From Alligator mississippiensis (taxonomy: Eukaryota > Chordata > Crocodylia > Alligatoridae), in the NCBI RefSeq assembly GCF_030867095.1, contig NC_081826.1, forward strand, positions 43,006,001 to 43,070,000: 64,000 nucleotides of DNA, written 5' to 3'. Below the pieces are notes generated by a model that ran no database searches, was not told the origin of the DNA, and saw nothing but the letters and a program-made list of their open reading frames with translations. Position numbers and translations under genes: made by a program. Positions within the stretch are counted from its first letter, which is position 1. Each line of letters opens with the position of its first letter. Below, in pieces: positions 35,297 to 46,800 of this stretch.

Positions 35297-38120
35297 AAAT
35301 GAACAACAATGCTGATAAATGATTGTTAAATTGGCTTGTACCTTTATAGGAAAGTTCTATAGAATTTAACAGAGAAGAAACTAATAAAGTCCTACCAAAT
35401 TTAATAGAGAATAAAATTTCTTCTACAGGTTTTGAGACTGCCTGTGGAAATCTGCAGAGGAGAGTGATTGCTCTAAACTAAGTTTATAGGGGGGTTCAAG
35501 AAAATCTTAAAAAAATGGTAACTACCTACTGATGTTTACTGGGCTATTTAAAGGTGGTACAAGGTTCATGATACGGCTGTGTCTAGCCTTCATAGTTGGA
35601 GCCTTTAAGCCATTTAAATGAAGTTTTTGGAATAAACATTTTCTCTTACCTGGGTGTAAAACAGGTTTGTTAACATGGACACAACTTAAAGGAAGGTGAA
35701 GAATCATTTCATACTCTGAAAATACAAAGAAAAAATGCAAAATATTAATCTTCAATAAAAATTGACTACATGAACTAATTTTGTGTGTTCGGTAGCTTGA
35801 CCATAACACTGAACTAGAGCGTGAAATGACGAGTTGTAAATACAGGTATAACTAAACACATCTTCTTTGTAAGCCTCCAGGTGGCTTTTGTGTTTCTGGA
35901 TAACCAGAATGTCAGTGTTTGATAATAAACCAAACGATAATGACCAAACAAGACTTTCAGCACAAGCAGTGCATGTTATTTTTATTTTGAGTGAGTTTAG
36001 TCCCTTTTTTTAACCTCTTTCCGTTCTCATTAGGAGGGCAGCCACCCTAGGAGAAAAAAATATGCTTTATCAATCATGTTTTAGCTAATGGGATAAAACC
36101 CTAGCACGGAAAAGACTGTCTTAATTTTACTGCATTAATATGGTACATCAGCCCATTAACTGGATTACAACTACTACTGCCCTGTCTGTGCTAAGAATTT
36201 ACCACATTAGCTATTGCATGATAATATAAAACATAAAAGAACATTTTATTTTTTCTTAATGGAGCTAAGGCCTGAACACTAGGAAGGACTTACTGTCATT
36301 GTAGCAGGACCTTGTGTCCTATTCAGCCTGCTAGTCCTAAACTGTATGTGTAAGGATCTACATGCTTTTCACTGCTGGGCAGAATTCTATGACATGCTGG
36401 AATTTCAGGAGCTCCATGCAAAATAGAAGTTTTTGATGAAGTCACGTGAAAATGACTATGGTCTTTCAGATACTCTTTTCCTTGGCTGTGTGGGATGATA
36501 AATTCAATCTAAATTTAAGTTTTGGAGTACTTTTCAATTGCCAGCACGCTGCAGAAGTCAATGTTGACAGCAAAGCAGTTTGCAGTTGATGTTGCAGCAT
36601 AGGAGGGAAACTAGATTTGATATTCATGTTTTTGGCCTGGGAAAGGTTGAGGTCGGGGAGAAAGCTTTAAGCATAGCAAACAGGAGGCAGGTGACCTTTT
36701 TAGGGAAAGGGCTGCATCTTTATTTCCTTCTCATTGCTGTCAGGGCAAAAGAGACCTGAAACTTTTGGGAGGAGAAATAAGGCAAATCAATTCAAGGGAG
36801 GTTTTGATGGCAAATTAGGGGTTTAACAGAAACCAGTTGCATTACTATGACCTCATCTAAACTAGGATTGAAAGTTAGATGTTAGCTAACCAGGACAACA
36901 GGCAGCCAATTCATGCATTTTGAAAGTCTGCTGTAGATGAGGCACTGCCTGGATCTAAACTAGTAGCAATGTGCCTTGTCTGTAGTAGACTTTAACATGC
37001 TGACTGGCAAATGTTAAATTATGCTAACATCACACTATTGCATTTATGGCTAGACAAGCCAGTGTCTATGTGTACCTCCCCATGATAAATGCATAAAATG
37101 AAGGCTGCTTTTAAATGATAAGTAGTGAAGTAGTTAACTAAGGTGGAACTTAGTTATTTATTATCTCTTGCTTTCAGAATTAACCCTCTTAAAATTAAAT
37201 GGACAATTCACAGTTCACAAAGATTGGTTCAAATTTGTTTTTTCCTTTTTCCTTTGGTCCTCATTTGGGAGGCTTTTTGTTAACTATAAAAATTAGAAAT
37301 GCAGTTTGTTTATAATAGCCAGTTTTGCAGAACTGAGGAAGACGTGGGCCCTGGATCCTTCTTTGGTACTATGGCATGGCAAGTTGTAGTCTTGCACAGA
37401 AATCAAGGCCCCATCACATAGACATTGAACTCGCAGACTGCCTTGCTTTAAAGAGCTTACAGTATGTTGAATAACCTATTTGGCAATCAAGCTATTGTAA
37501 CATTTTAATTCTTTATCAACTGAATTCTTGATATCCTGATATATTTTCATTCTGCTTTGAAATGGCAAAGCACTACAGAGAAATGCACAAAACTGGATAT
37601 AATTTGATTTCTGAATTCTTTCCAAATTTTATTTACTATTTGGTATGTGATGTTTCACTAGGGAGGAGAAAGTGCAGAAACAGGAGACCAAAGTTTAGAA
37701 GGAGATAGAGGGGGGGAAGAGAAAATATACAGGAAGCGGGTGCCTAAAGTCTTGTCTGCACACACAGCTTGCAGCTTATTAAATAAAATAATTATGAGTT
37801 GTTTTAGTTAACTGGTGTGATCCACCTGAACAGATTTATAACTTGCTTACATTAAACCACCAAATGAAGGGAGTTATGAATCAGCAGAGAATGCCTTCAC
37901 TGGAATTAGGCCTGGCTTAACAAAGCTTATTTTAAAACTGAATTCAAACTGGTAGAAATATTGGCTGCAAAAGAAGTCTGAGATACAGAAGTTGGAAAAA
38001 GAACAGGGCACTGAATATTGGAAAAAATGTAATCTGCTCTTAGATATAACTAAAGTTGCATATCTTCAATTTTGGGGGTCTATCTGTTGTATGAACTGCT
38101 CAAGCTTTGCTTTCATGGTG
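35297..38120. other. Intergenic AT-rich stretch with MITE-like remnants
   Basis: No exon was recognised. Around 36855-37075 short inverted motifs of the type CATCTAAACTAGGA..CTGTAGATGAGGC and GGATCTAAACTAG..GGCTAGACAAGCC suggest one or two small MITEs of the CTTGTCTANAC group. The rest is unremarkable. Confidence 0.4.
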
Positions 38121-38135
38121 TTCATTACTTTCCCA

Positions 38136-38250
38136 AGTCTTCATAGAGATATAGAAGTAGGCCTGGAAGGGCCCTCCAGAAATCTAGTCCAACTCCCTGC
38201 TTGAGGCAGGGTCATCCCTACTCAAGCCATCCTATGCAATCCATGATCTA
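38136..38250 (-). mobile_element. Old CR1-like 3' end fragment
   Basis: The motif order TAGAAGTAGGCCTGGAAGGG, TAGTCCAACTCCCTGC and AGGGTCATCCCTA matches the 3' end of older CR1/L3-type LINEs. It is short and diverged. Confidence 0.55.
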
Positions 38251-38684
38251 AACTCTATGCAAAATTACCATTAATCCTGACTCAGCACAGACATAATATC
38301 CTAACCTGCCACAGATAAAGGGAGGGGAACCATGGCAGCCAACATCCTGCTTCCCTGCACCATTGTGTGGATCTTGAAATCTGGAAGCTTTTTTTGGAAA
38401 CATTTTGTAGATGTTTTGTGAACTATTTGAAGTCTTTTACCTACCATTCAGAGTAAGAGGAACTGTGTGTCACTCAGAAGAAACTTGACCTCCAAACTCA
38501 AAGTTGATTTTGATACAAAAGTGAGTTGATCTGATAGCTGTGATGACTAGAAGCTGTAGATAATGCCTGGGGTTCCCATCAAGTGTCCATGCACTTCGTT
38601 AGCGTCAAAGAATGAAGATTTGGGGCAAATGAGAACTAAAGGGCCCCAAGCAGGCCTGAAGTATAGATTGCAGTTGCTGCCATA

Positions 38685-39205
38685 CAATCATATAAAATTA
38701 GGGTTGGAAGGAACCTCAGGTGGTCATCTACTCCGACCCCCTGCTCAAAGCAGGATGGTGCCCTACTTTAACATCACCCGCCAAGGCTTTGTGTACCTGG
38801 GGGTCTTAAAAACATCTAAGGATGGAGGTTCCACCACCTTGCTGGATAGCCTGTTCCAGTGCTTTACTGCCCTCCTCCTGAGAGAGGTTTACTTAATATC
38901 TAACCTAAACTTCCCTTGCTGCAACTTGAGACCGTTGCTCCTTGTTCTGTCACTGCCACCACTGAGAACATTCAGCTCCATCCTCTTTGGAACCACCCTT
39001 CAGGTAGTTGAAGGCTTCTATTAACCTCCTTCCCAGCCCCCTGGCTTTTCTTTTCCAGACTACATAAGCCCAGTTCCCTCAGCCTCTCCTTGGGAGTCAG
39101 GTGCCCCAACTCCCTCCACTGGACTCTCTCCAATTCGTCCACATCCTTTCTGCAGGGTGGGGCCTAGACCTGGATACAGGACTCCAGGTGTGACGTCCCT
39201 TGATC
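38685..39205 (-). mobile_element. Older CR1 LINE 3' fragment
   Basis: It opens ATAAAATTAGGGTTGGAAGG and GACCCCCTGCTCAAAGCAGG, followed on the minus strand by coding remnants equivalent to FRLDIRKNF..NRLP. It ends near GACTCCAGGTGTGACGTCCC. Divergence from the 10408 and 31977 copies places it in a different, older subfamily. Confidence 0.85.
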
Positions 39206-39219
39206 TGTTGGCGACACTC

Positions 39220-39545
39220 CTAATACAGGTTTCCCTCGCTTTATGCGGGTTCTGTATGTGTGAATTCACTCTTATGCGATGACCCTTTTTATACCAAGAA
39301 TTCATTATAAGCTAGGTAAATTCACTCTTATGTGATCGGTGTGGTGGAAACCTGCAGTCAGCTGCTTTGTGCAGTGCATTGTGGGAGTGACGCGTACCAA
39401 AATATAGTCTCCTGTGCAGATCTGTGCTCCTCTCTAGTTGTCTGTGACATGTGTTTCTGTAGTTGCCATGCCCATTATGGCTTCTAAGCGTCCGGCTAGC
39501 TTATCTCCTATGGATGTAACGTTGCCGCACGTCCTACCAGTGATG
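39220..39545 (+). mobile_element. Tigger-like (Tc1/mariner superfamily) DNA transposon fragment
   Basis: The sequence ACAGGTTTCCCTCGCTTTATG resembles the left terminus of Tigger elements (TTCCCTCGCTTTACGCG type), and the following TTCACTCTTATGCGAT block is repeated at about 39322 as TTCACTCTTATGTGAT. A frame opens at about 39478 with MASKRPAS, like the start of pogo/Tigger transposases, but no DDE domain follows. Family call is moderate. Confidence 0.45.
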
Positions 39546-39624
39546 TGGGGTCTGACACTGAACACCCTTCACCACCCTCTCTTCACACCAACTAAACATT
39601 CACCCCACCCTGTGCTTGTGTGCG

Positions 39625-39740
39625 GGGCCATCCCTGGGGAGGGGCAAATTGGGGTGACCACCCTGGGCCCAGCGCTTTGTGGGGCCCCGCGGAGCCAGGC
39701 AGAGCGGCTGTGGCAACTCCGCCCTGCGGCCAGCTTCATG
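39625..39740. repeat. GC-rich unclassified repeat related to 51940-52025
   Basis: The block GGGGCCATCCCTGGGGAGG, CACCCTGGGCCCAGCGCTTT and GTGGGGCCCCGCGG matches, in reverse complement, 51940-52025 (GGGGCCTCCC, CATGAGGCCCTGGGTG, GGTGGCCCC). It is recognised only by this internal similarity. Confidence 0.4.
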
Positions 39741-40105
39741 CCTGGCCGCCCGGCACCCCCTCCCCTTCAAATCTGCTGCCGACTTCCTCGGGTCTCTGGC
39801 TGGGGCCTGCACAGGCTTTTTTGCCCTGGGCCCCGCATCCTGCTCGGATGGTCTCTGACGTGTGCACTGTCTGCTGTTGGCGAGCACCAAAATTGTCTTG
39901 TGAAAGCGGTAGAAATGGGTCTGGGGATCAGCACAGCCGAGGTCCTGGACCGTATCCTCCCCGCGTGTGACACTGTCAAGTGGGCTCCCTTCACGCCCGT
40001 GCGAGATACGCGCCGTTCACGTACAGCACGTATGTGCATAACGCGAGGGAAACCCGTACTACAGCTATGGCGCCAGCCCCGTGCTGTGCCTGTGCCTCTG
40101 CAAAG

Positions 40106-40135
40106 CCCCTCTCCTCTCCTCTCCTCTCCTCTCCG
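40106..40135. repeat. (CTCCT)n simple repeat
   Basis: About five tandem CTCCT units at the upstream edge of the CCNE2 CpG island, purine-rich on the other strand. Confidence 0.8.
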
Positions 40136-40470
40136 GCACTGTTCAGCTACAGCTTTTCCAGCGCAGCCGGTGTCCCAGGGGCGGGGGGCTGCCCAATGCA
40201 GTGAGTGAAATCCTGCGACGGAGGAGGGTTGATGGGGGCAGGGAGCGAGCCGAGCTTTCCAAGACAAGCCGCTGCTGAGAGCGGCCAATGCTGCTTGTGT
40301 CAGCCGGGGAAAGCGGCGGGTTTCAGCTGCTCCGCTCGCGCCTGACGCGGCGGGGCGGCCGGGGCGCCACAGCGCGGGGGAGCGGGGTCGGGGCCGGGGC
40401 TGGGGCTGGGGCCGGGGCCGCCGGCGCCGCCGTGTTTACATTCTGCCTCCGCGCCACGCTGCCGGCTGTC

Positions 40471-40530
40471 GCCCCGCGCCATTGGCTGCGCCGCCCGCAC
40501 GCCCCGCACCATTGGCTGCGCTGCCCGCAC
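40471..40530 (+). promoter_or_regulatory. CCNE2: Tandem 30-bp duplication carrying two NF-Y sites
   Basis: Positions 40471-40500 and 40501-40530 are the same 30-bp unit with two differences. Each contains an inverted CCAAT box in the context CCATTGGCTGCG (ATTGG at 40481 and 40511). The 30-bp spacing is close to three helical turns, so both boxes face the same side of DNA. The module lies about 270 bp upstream of the TATA box. Confidence 0.75.
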
Positions 40531-40783
40531 GCCCCGCCCCGGGGCGGGACCCCCGCCGGCCCCTCCCCCGGCCCGGCCTGAGTGCCAGGGGCCCGGCGCT
40601 GTCCGGTCCGGCTCGCGGGCAGCCCCGAGCGGGGGGCAGAGGCGGCTGCCGGGGCGCCCTGGAGGCGGAGACGCCGGTGCCCGCGGCCGGGGGGGGCGGG
40701 GCCCAGTGACAGCCGGAGCCGGCGGGCGGGCGGGCGCTGAGCGGCGGGCGCGGGCGCGCATGCGCGGGGCCCGGGCGGCACCA

Positions 40784-40808
40784 TATATAGGGGCTTGGCG
40801 CCGGCGCC
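40784..40808 (+). promoter_or_regulatory. CCNE2: CCNE2 core promoter: TATA box and E2F-like sites
   Basis: TATATA at 40784-40789 within CCATATATAGG is followed at 40795-40808 by TTGGCGCCGGCGCC, which holds two overlapping E2F-type cores. Transcription would start near 40812-40818. Mammalian CCNE2 is a known E2F target induced at G1/S. The region is embedded in a CpG island from about 40200 to 41550. Confidence 0.65.
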
Positions 40809-40813
40809 AGCTG

Positions 40814-40843
40814 AGCAGCGCGGACCCGGCAGCGCGGGCTGAG
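40814..40843 (+). other. CCNE2: CCNE2 non-coding exon 1 (provisional)
   Basis: Placed from the TATA box to the first plausible donor, CTGAG|GTGCGG (GT at 40844-40845). This donor is weak; a later one such as GCTGCAG|GTGGGG near 41090 is possible. The next exon starts at 42315. Confidence 0.35.
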
Positions 40844-42339
40844 GTGCGGCGGGGCTCGTGCGGGCTGGGGGCAGCGATGGGGGCGCGGATGCGGATGGGG
40901 CCGGGATGGGGCAGGCAGGAGCGGGCGGCAGCGGCTCAGGCACTTTTTCGGAGGGAGGCGCGGGGCGGTCAGTTCACCCCCCCCTCCAGCCCGGGTCTCT
41001 GCCCCCCTCGTGTCGCGGTGCGGGTGGGAGTGGGGGTGCGGGCGGCCGGCTGGCCACAGTCCCGCACCCAGGGGTGGGGGCGGCCCGCGCTGCAGGTGGG
41101 GGGAGCTGGGCGGGGGGCGCCCTACGGGCGGGCATGGGGATGGGGCCGCGGCTGCCCCGAGGCGGCGCAGGGAGCGCGGGAGCGGCGGGGCGCGGGAAGG
41201 CGGGAGGTGCCGGCACGTCGCGCCCTGGCAGCCGCGGGCCCTTCCCCCCCACCCGCCGCGGGAGCGGGACGGGGCTGCTGGCTGGGCGGGCGGGGGGAGC
41301 CGCGTGCCTAGGCTCGGGGATGCTGCCCGGGGTGGGGTCGGGGCGGCCGGCGCTGCCCCCCCCCCCCCCCCCGCCCGGCCCCGCAGGCGCCGCCGTCTCC
41401 CCGCGCTCTGCGAATTGGCGCGGAAGGAACCCGCGCTCGGGCGGCCCCAGCTTCCCGCGGCGGCGCAGAGCGCGGGGCCGGCCGGGGCGGGGACCTGCAT
41501 CGCCGGGGGTCCCGGCTGGGCCAGCCCGTATAGAAACGGGGGGCACATGCCTCCTCCCTGCACCAGTGATCGGGGCACAGGGAGTCCCCCCTCCCCCCAT
41601 GTCTCCACAGTGCCCTGCTCTACACATGCCCCCTCCCCAGTTGCATTCCTGGCCAGTGTCCCCCTGGCACTCGCTGCTCTTCTGGAGACCTGGGCCAGGT
41701 GCTGAGCTTCTGCCGGCAGCACCTCAGCAGTACCAGGGCCAGCCATGCCCTGGCACCAGGCACCTCATTGAGTGGAAGCAGTGTTGGGCAAGCCCCTGGA
41801 GGCAGCCTGCCCTTGCAGGCATACAGATCCAGGAGGCACATGCCCCCCCCACCCCCACCCCATGCTTGCCCAGGAGTGTATGTAGTGGTAGGAGCTGTCT
41901 TTTCCTCCCCATCACCTTATGAAAATGAGCTGCTCACAGCTCTGTCCTGCACCCCACCCCATCTGGGCAGTGCCTATGGGTGCCCCTTCACTTCAGCACC
42001 TGGGGCGGTTGCCTTGCTCACCCCTGCCTTGCTGCAGCACTGACAGGGTGCTCCATGCGTGACCCTCATTAAGCACCGAGGTTTCTGGCTGCTTTGTATG
42101 ATTGATATGGCCATGGAATGATGGGAGCTGCCTGTGTGGACTTGAGCACATGTTCTCTAGTAAAATATTTTGCCTCTAATGCATCATGGTGGGGAAGGCA
42201 GTGTGGAGGACGGGAAAGGTACATGTCTCGCTGGCAAGACCTTGAGTCCGGCATTCTGGTTTGTCCTACTGTTTCCATTGTGCCTAAGAAGTAAAGGTCT
42301 TTTCCTCATTCCAGGAAGGGAATCCACAATCCAAAGAAG

Positions 42340-43777
42340 ATGTCAAGACGCAGGTAACTGTCATTTTATAGTAACCAAATTAATTGGGGTCCGTTTCCCA
42401 GCAGCAGTTCTCTTGATGCAATACATGTCTTTTTGTATCTCTTGCCCCCTGCAGTAGCCGCCTACAAGCCAAACAGCAGCAGCCGCCGCCACCACCACCA
42501 CCACCGTGTCAGGAAGAGTTTCCTCAAGAGCTGCAGGCGCCAGAGTCTCTCCAGACCAAAAAACGGAAAGTGGCAGAGGTGAGCAGGCGGATTCATTTTT
42601 AGACCCTAGAAATGAGCATGATTGCCTCTGCCTTGTGTAGGCTATGGCAGGGAGGAAGAGCTCTTACTTCTTCCAGTAGAAGATGGATTTAGGAAGCATT
42701 TCAAGAACGGTGGTAAAAATGTGTCCCTTATTGTATATGAAGCTATAATGGCTGGGTGCTAATCAACTGACTGTTCTCTTCTCAGCAGGATCTTCAGAAA
42801 AAAGATGATGAAAAAGTCACTAAGAAGCATCAATATGAAATTAAGGTAAGGCATTCCTACATACAAAATAGACTGGAGCTAGGTGTGGGAGTCAGCAACC
42901 ACCCACCCCACCTACAAAAAGGGCAAATTGAAAATGGCAGTTGGATTGGAGGAAGCTTCTGCCATTTAGCAATGGAGAGCACAGTGGTTAAAGCACAAGA
43001 CTCCTGGGTTTTATACTGAGCTCTGCCACAGATGGCTTTATCTGCACATTAAATCTATTCCAAAATAAATGTAAGGTTTGAATTTAAAAAGAAATGTCTG
43101 GACTCTAAATCTACACAATGAGTTTTTTCTGGAACAGCAAAGTCCTAAGGCCTGATCTAAACAAGAAAAGTGCACTGATTTCACCTAAACAATAGTCTTA
43201 AATCCATGTTGTTAGGCAGATAAAAAGAGCTGTTTCTATTTAAGTTAAGTTTGTTTTTGCTGAAGTCTGGTAAAGCATCAGTTTAACCTGAAATAAACCA
43301 AATAAGATGTGGAGCAGTTTAATTTCAAGTAGATGAAAATGCATATCTCCTGTTTTAAACTAGTACAATCCTCTTCATGTAGACAAGGTCTGACTATGAT
43401 CTTGGGAAAGTCAGAATCTATCTTATGAAAACTAGGGGAGTAATGTTGAGCTTAAAGGAGTGCTGTGAAGCTAAACTGTCTGATGGTAGTGCTATGTCCT
43501 GAGACCCTGGGATAATAGGTGCTATTAAATACAAAAGTTGTAGCCAAAGGAAATAACCTTGCTAAACAGGGTAGTGTCTGGGGTATGTCTACGTGCACAT
43601 CCTTCACATGCAATATTTTGTAGAATAAACTGTTCTAGGGTGGGTCAGTGGAGCTTGATGCATGTTTGTGGGATGGAGTTGGGGAGTATGCATCTAATTG
43701 TTGGATATCAAGTTGCTCACTGACAGAGTAACCACAGTTATGTCCTCATTTTTAAGGGATATTTTTTTACTGAAACA

Positions 43778-43808
<31 letters not shown>

Positions 43809-46800
43809 TCCACACGCTTGAAACATCTTTACACAAGAAGGAAATAATCACTGGAAAGTTTTTTTTAATTAAAAATTAAGACATGAATATCGGTTTACCT
43901 GAAGGTTTTCTGCATGAATTACTTTGTTCCCCCTCTTTTGGAGTGATTGCTTTGTTTTTCATCCCATACTTGGGCCTTGGCAGGCTGAAGAGTTGGTCTA
44001 TAGCTGCTGTTCCCAGTGGATATATGGCCCTGGAGCTCGGCACTAGTTATTTTTCCCCTCCATGCTCCCCAGCTAGAGGATAATAGGAAATGGAGTAGCT
44101 CGCTCTTTTTTTTTTTTCCCTTCTTCCTCCTATCTGTCTTTCCTCTGGGAGGAGGATTAGCAGACCATGGTATCCATTACAATGTTGTTAATGCAACTGT
44201 TGTGAATATTACAGTTTAAACTGATTCAAGCAATGGAGTAGTTGGTTCACGTATCATGTATAACCAAGTATTCAGTCTCCAAAGCTAGCTTGCTTTTGAT
44301 TTATTAGAATTGCACATATGCTGTCTCCATCTTGATTAGGAAGTCACTATTTTGTTTTTAATCTTTCAGCGTGTTAATCCTGTGTCCTGGAATGCTTGAA
44401 TTAATCAGTTTTTAGTTCTGAAGGTTCAGTGAACTTTTTAAAATTTGTTTTGTGCTTTTTATATTCTAGTGTATAAAAGGATGTTGAAGGATAAATTGGT
44501 TATCATGCAATAGGACAAATAAAAAATTACTGAATAAAAAATATAATCTCTCTGCTACTTTTGTGTCTTGAAAACAAGCGAGGCAGTTGAAGTCGGCACC
44601 TAAAAGGTCTCTCTTTATTTATTTTTCAGAGCTGTTGGTCACCCACGATAACAGGAGGCATCTCCCCCTGCATAATTATTGAAACACCTCACAAAGAAAC
44701 TGTAACCACTGACTTCTCCAGATTCAAAAAATATAGGTTCAGAAACCTCTTCATAAACCCATCCCCTCTGCCTGAACTTAAGTAAGTTACTTATGTATTG
44801 CTGCTTATGAATTGGGGTAAATCAACATTGTGAAACCTATTATAATGGTGCCCAGTATTGGGTTAAACCACCTGTTCTTCCTGTGACACTGGATTTTTAA
44901 TTTTTTTTTTTTTTTTTTAACATCAGTCTTCCTAATAAGAGCCATTTTCCCATGGCTTAATACCAAAGACTACTTAAGGTTGATAGTAAGATTCATCTGG
45001 TCACTTGCACATTTTTAATATAGCAAATAAATGAGTGCACTATTGGAATCTATCCATCTAGAAAACCTTGAGTGCAATAGATTCTCATTCGTGAAATAGA
45101 ACATGATTTGGCTGCTGCTATTTAGAATTTTCCATGTCGCAGTGAAACTGACTAGTCCTGTTGCTCTTACTCTACTGCTGTTTGGCATAGACACTGAAAC
45201 CGAAGACATCACTTAAGATGTGATCAATGGTTGAGGAGCTTTTTTAGTGATTGTGTGACAAGCCATATAAAACCCTAATAAGTTAAATTAAATTGGTTGT
45301 TTAGATGGCTGCATTCTCTGGTGAAAACTTTTTATTTCATAAGAGAGAAATAAGGATTTTGTGTGGTTATCTTTTATTGGACCAACTGTATGGTTGGGGG
45401 AGAGGAGAGACTTTTTCAAATTCAGTGCTGCTTTTTTAAGGACTGCATTGCACAAACTTCTGTAAGTTTATCCCAACCATGCAGTTATCCAATAGAGATC
45501 ACCCACAAAAATCCTTTCCTCTCACACTTTTCCTTGGACCAGCATGGCTGCACTATCACTCCAACACTACTTAATTCTGAAATATTTTTCAAACTCTTCA
45601 CTTAGCTAAATTTAAGATTGTTAGCCATCCTTGGATTGCTTGAAAGTATTATAATCAATTACTGCCTGTCTTTACAGTGACAGGACATTGAGAGTACCCT
45701 CATCCCTCTGCTTTACCTGTGACAAATTAAAGGGTGTTTTTGATGTTTCAGCTACTGTCTGACAGTCATGTTGGGAGTGTTTGGTTCAAAGCGTGGGTTT
45801 TTTGTTTTTTTTTTTGTGTTTTTTGTTTGTTTGTTTGTTTTGTTTTGGTTTTTTTTAAATCTGTTCTTGAAAACCTGTCTAGGATAGTTTTAGATGAGTA
45901 TGATCCTGCCTTAATCATGGGCTTGGACTAAATAACCTTCTGAGGCCCCTTCCATCCACTTTTTTTTAATGATTCTAAAAATAAATAAGCGAATGCATCT
46001 TTCTGTGACTTCTTTTTTTTTTTTATTAAAGCAATGAGAAGTGTGCTTGTATTGCACTGCTCAGAATATTTCTTACCCAAAATATTTTTTGCCACTTACT
46101 TTCCTCTTTCTAAAATCTTACTGCATATAGGGTACATCTACCCATGATGTTATGTTGCTATAGTGATGTGCTATGGCAACATAGCATCCATGGGTATCTA
46201 CATGTGACCAGCAACTACTTCGCTGTAGCGGTGTGCTCCCCTGTTTATAGCATGCCACTGGCAAAGTAGCTGCTAAAAGTGATAGCACCATGTGTACGGC
46301 ACAGTACAGGCAGTTACTATGCCGTGCTTTTAGTTCTTCCAAAAGGAAGTACTAAAGCACAGTGCAGCAACAACATCACTGTAGGGCAATGTGTAGATGC
46401 ATCCATTAGCTAATACTTTGAATAAAGCATGTTTGTGTACTTTGCGTCAAGAAATGATTTCTCAAAGCTTCCTGTGACTTGTATTCCATAGCTGGGGAAA
46501 CTCCAAAGATGTATGGCTCAATATCCTGAAGAAGGAGAACAAATATGCTCATTGCAAACACTTTACGTCACTACACACTAATTTGCAACCACACATGAGG
46601 TCAATACTCCTGGACTGGCTCTTGGAGGTGTGTTTTTTTTCAAAGTTATGTTATGTTATGGCTGTTAAACAGATTGGTGTAGTGGCAAAAATAATAGTTT
46701 AAAGAAAGTATCAGTAACAGAATATGCTATAAATGTAAATGGTGCACACGTTTTGCAAAATTTAAGCAACAGTAGTCTTGTGTTATCTCCCATGAATGAC

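Noticed and set aside
39438-40208. 256-codon frame starting with MASKRPAS-like sequence
   Set aside because: Only the first residues resemble a Tigger transposase; the remainder runs through unrelated GC-rich repeat and island sequence, so it is not a single gene.
40323-41922. Very long open frames over the CCNE2 CpG island (up to 436 codons)
   Set aside because: Same low-complexity, multi-frame pattern typical of GC-rich islands. They run across the promoter and intron 1 with no homology that I recognise.
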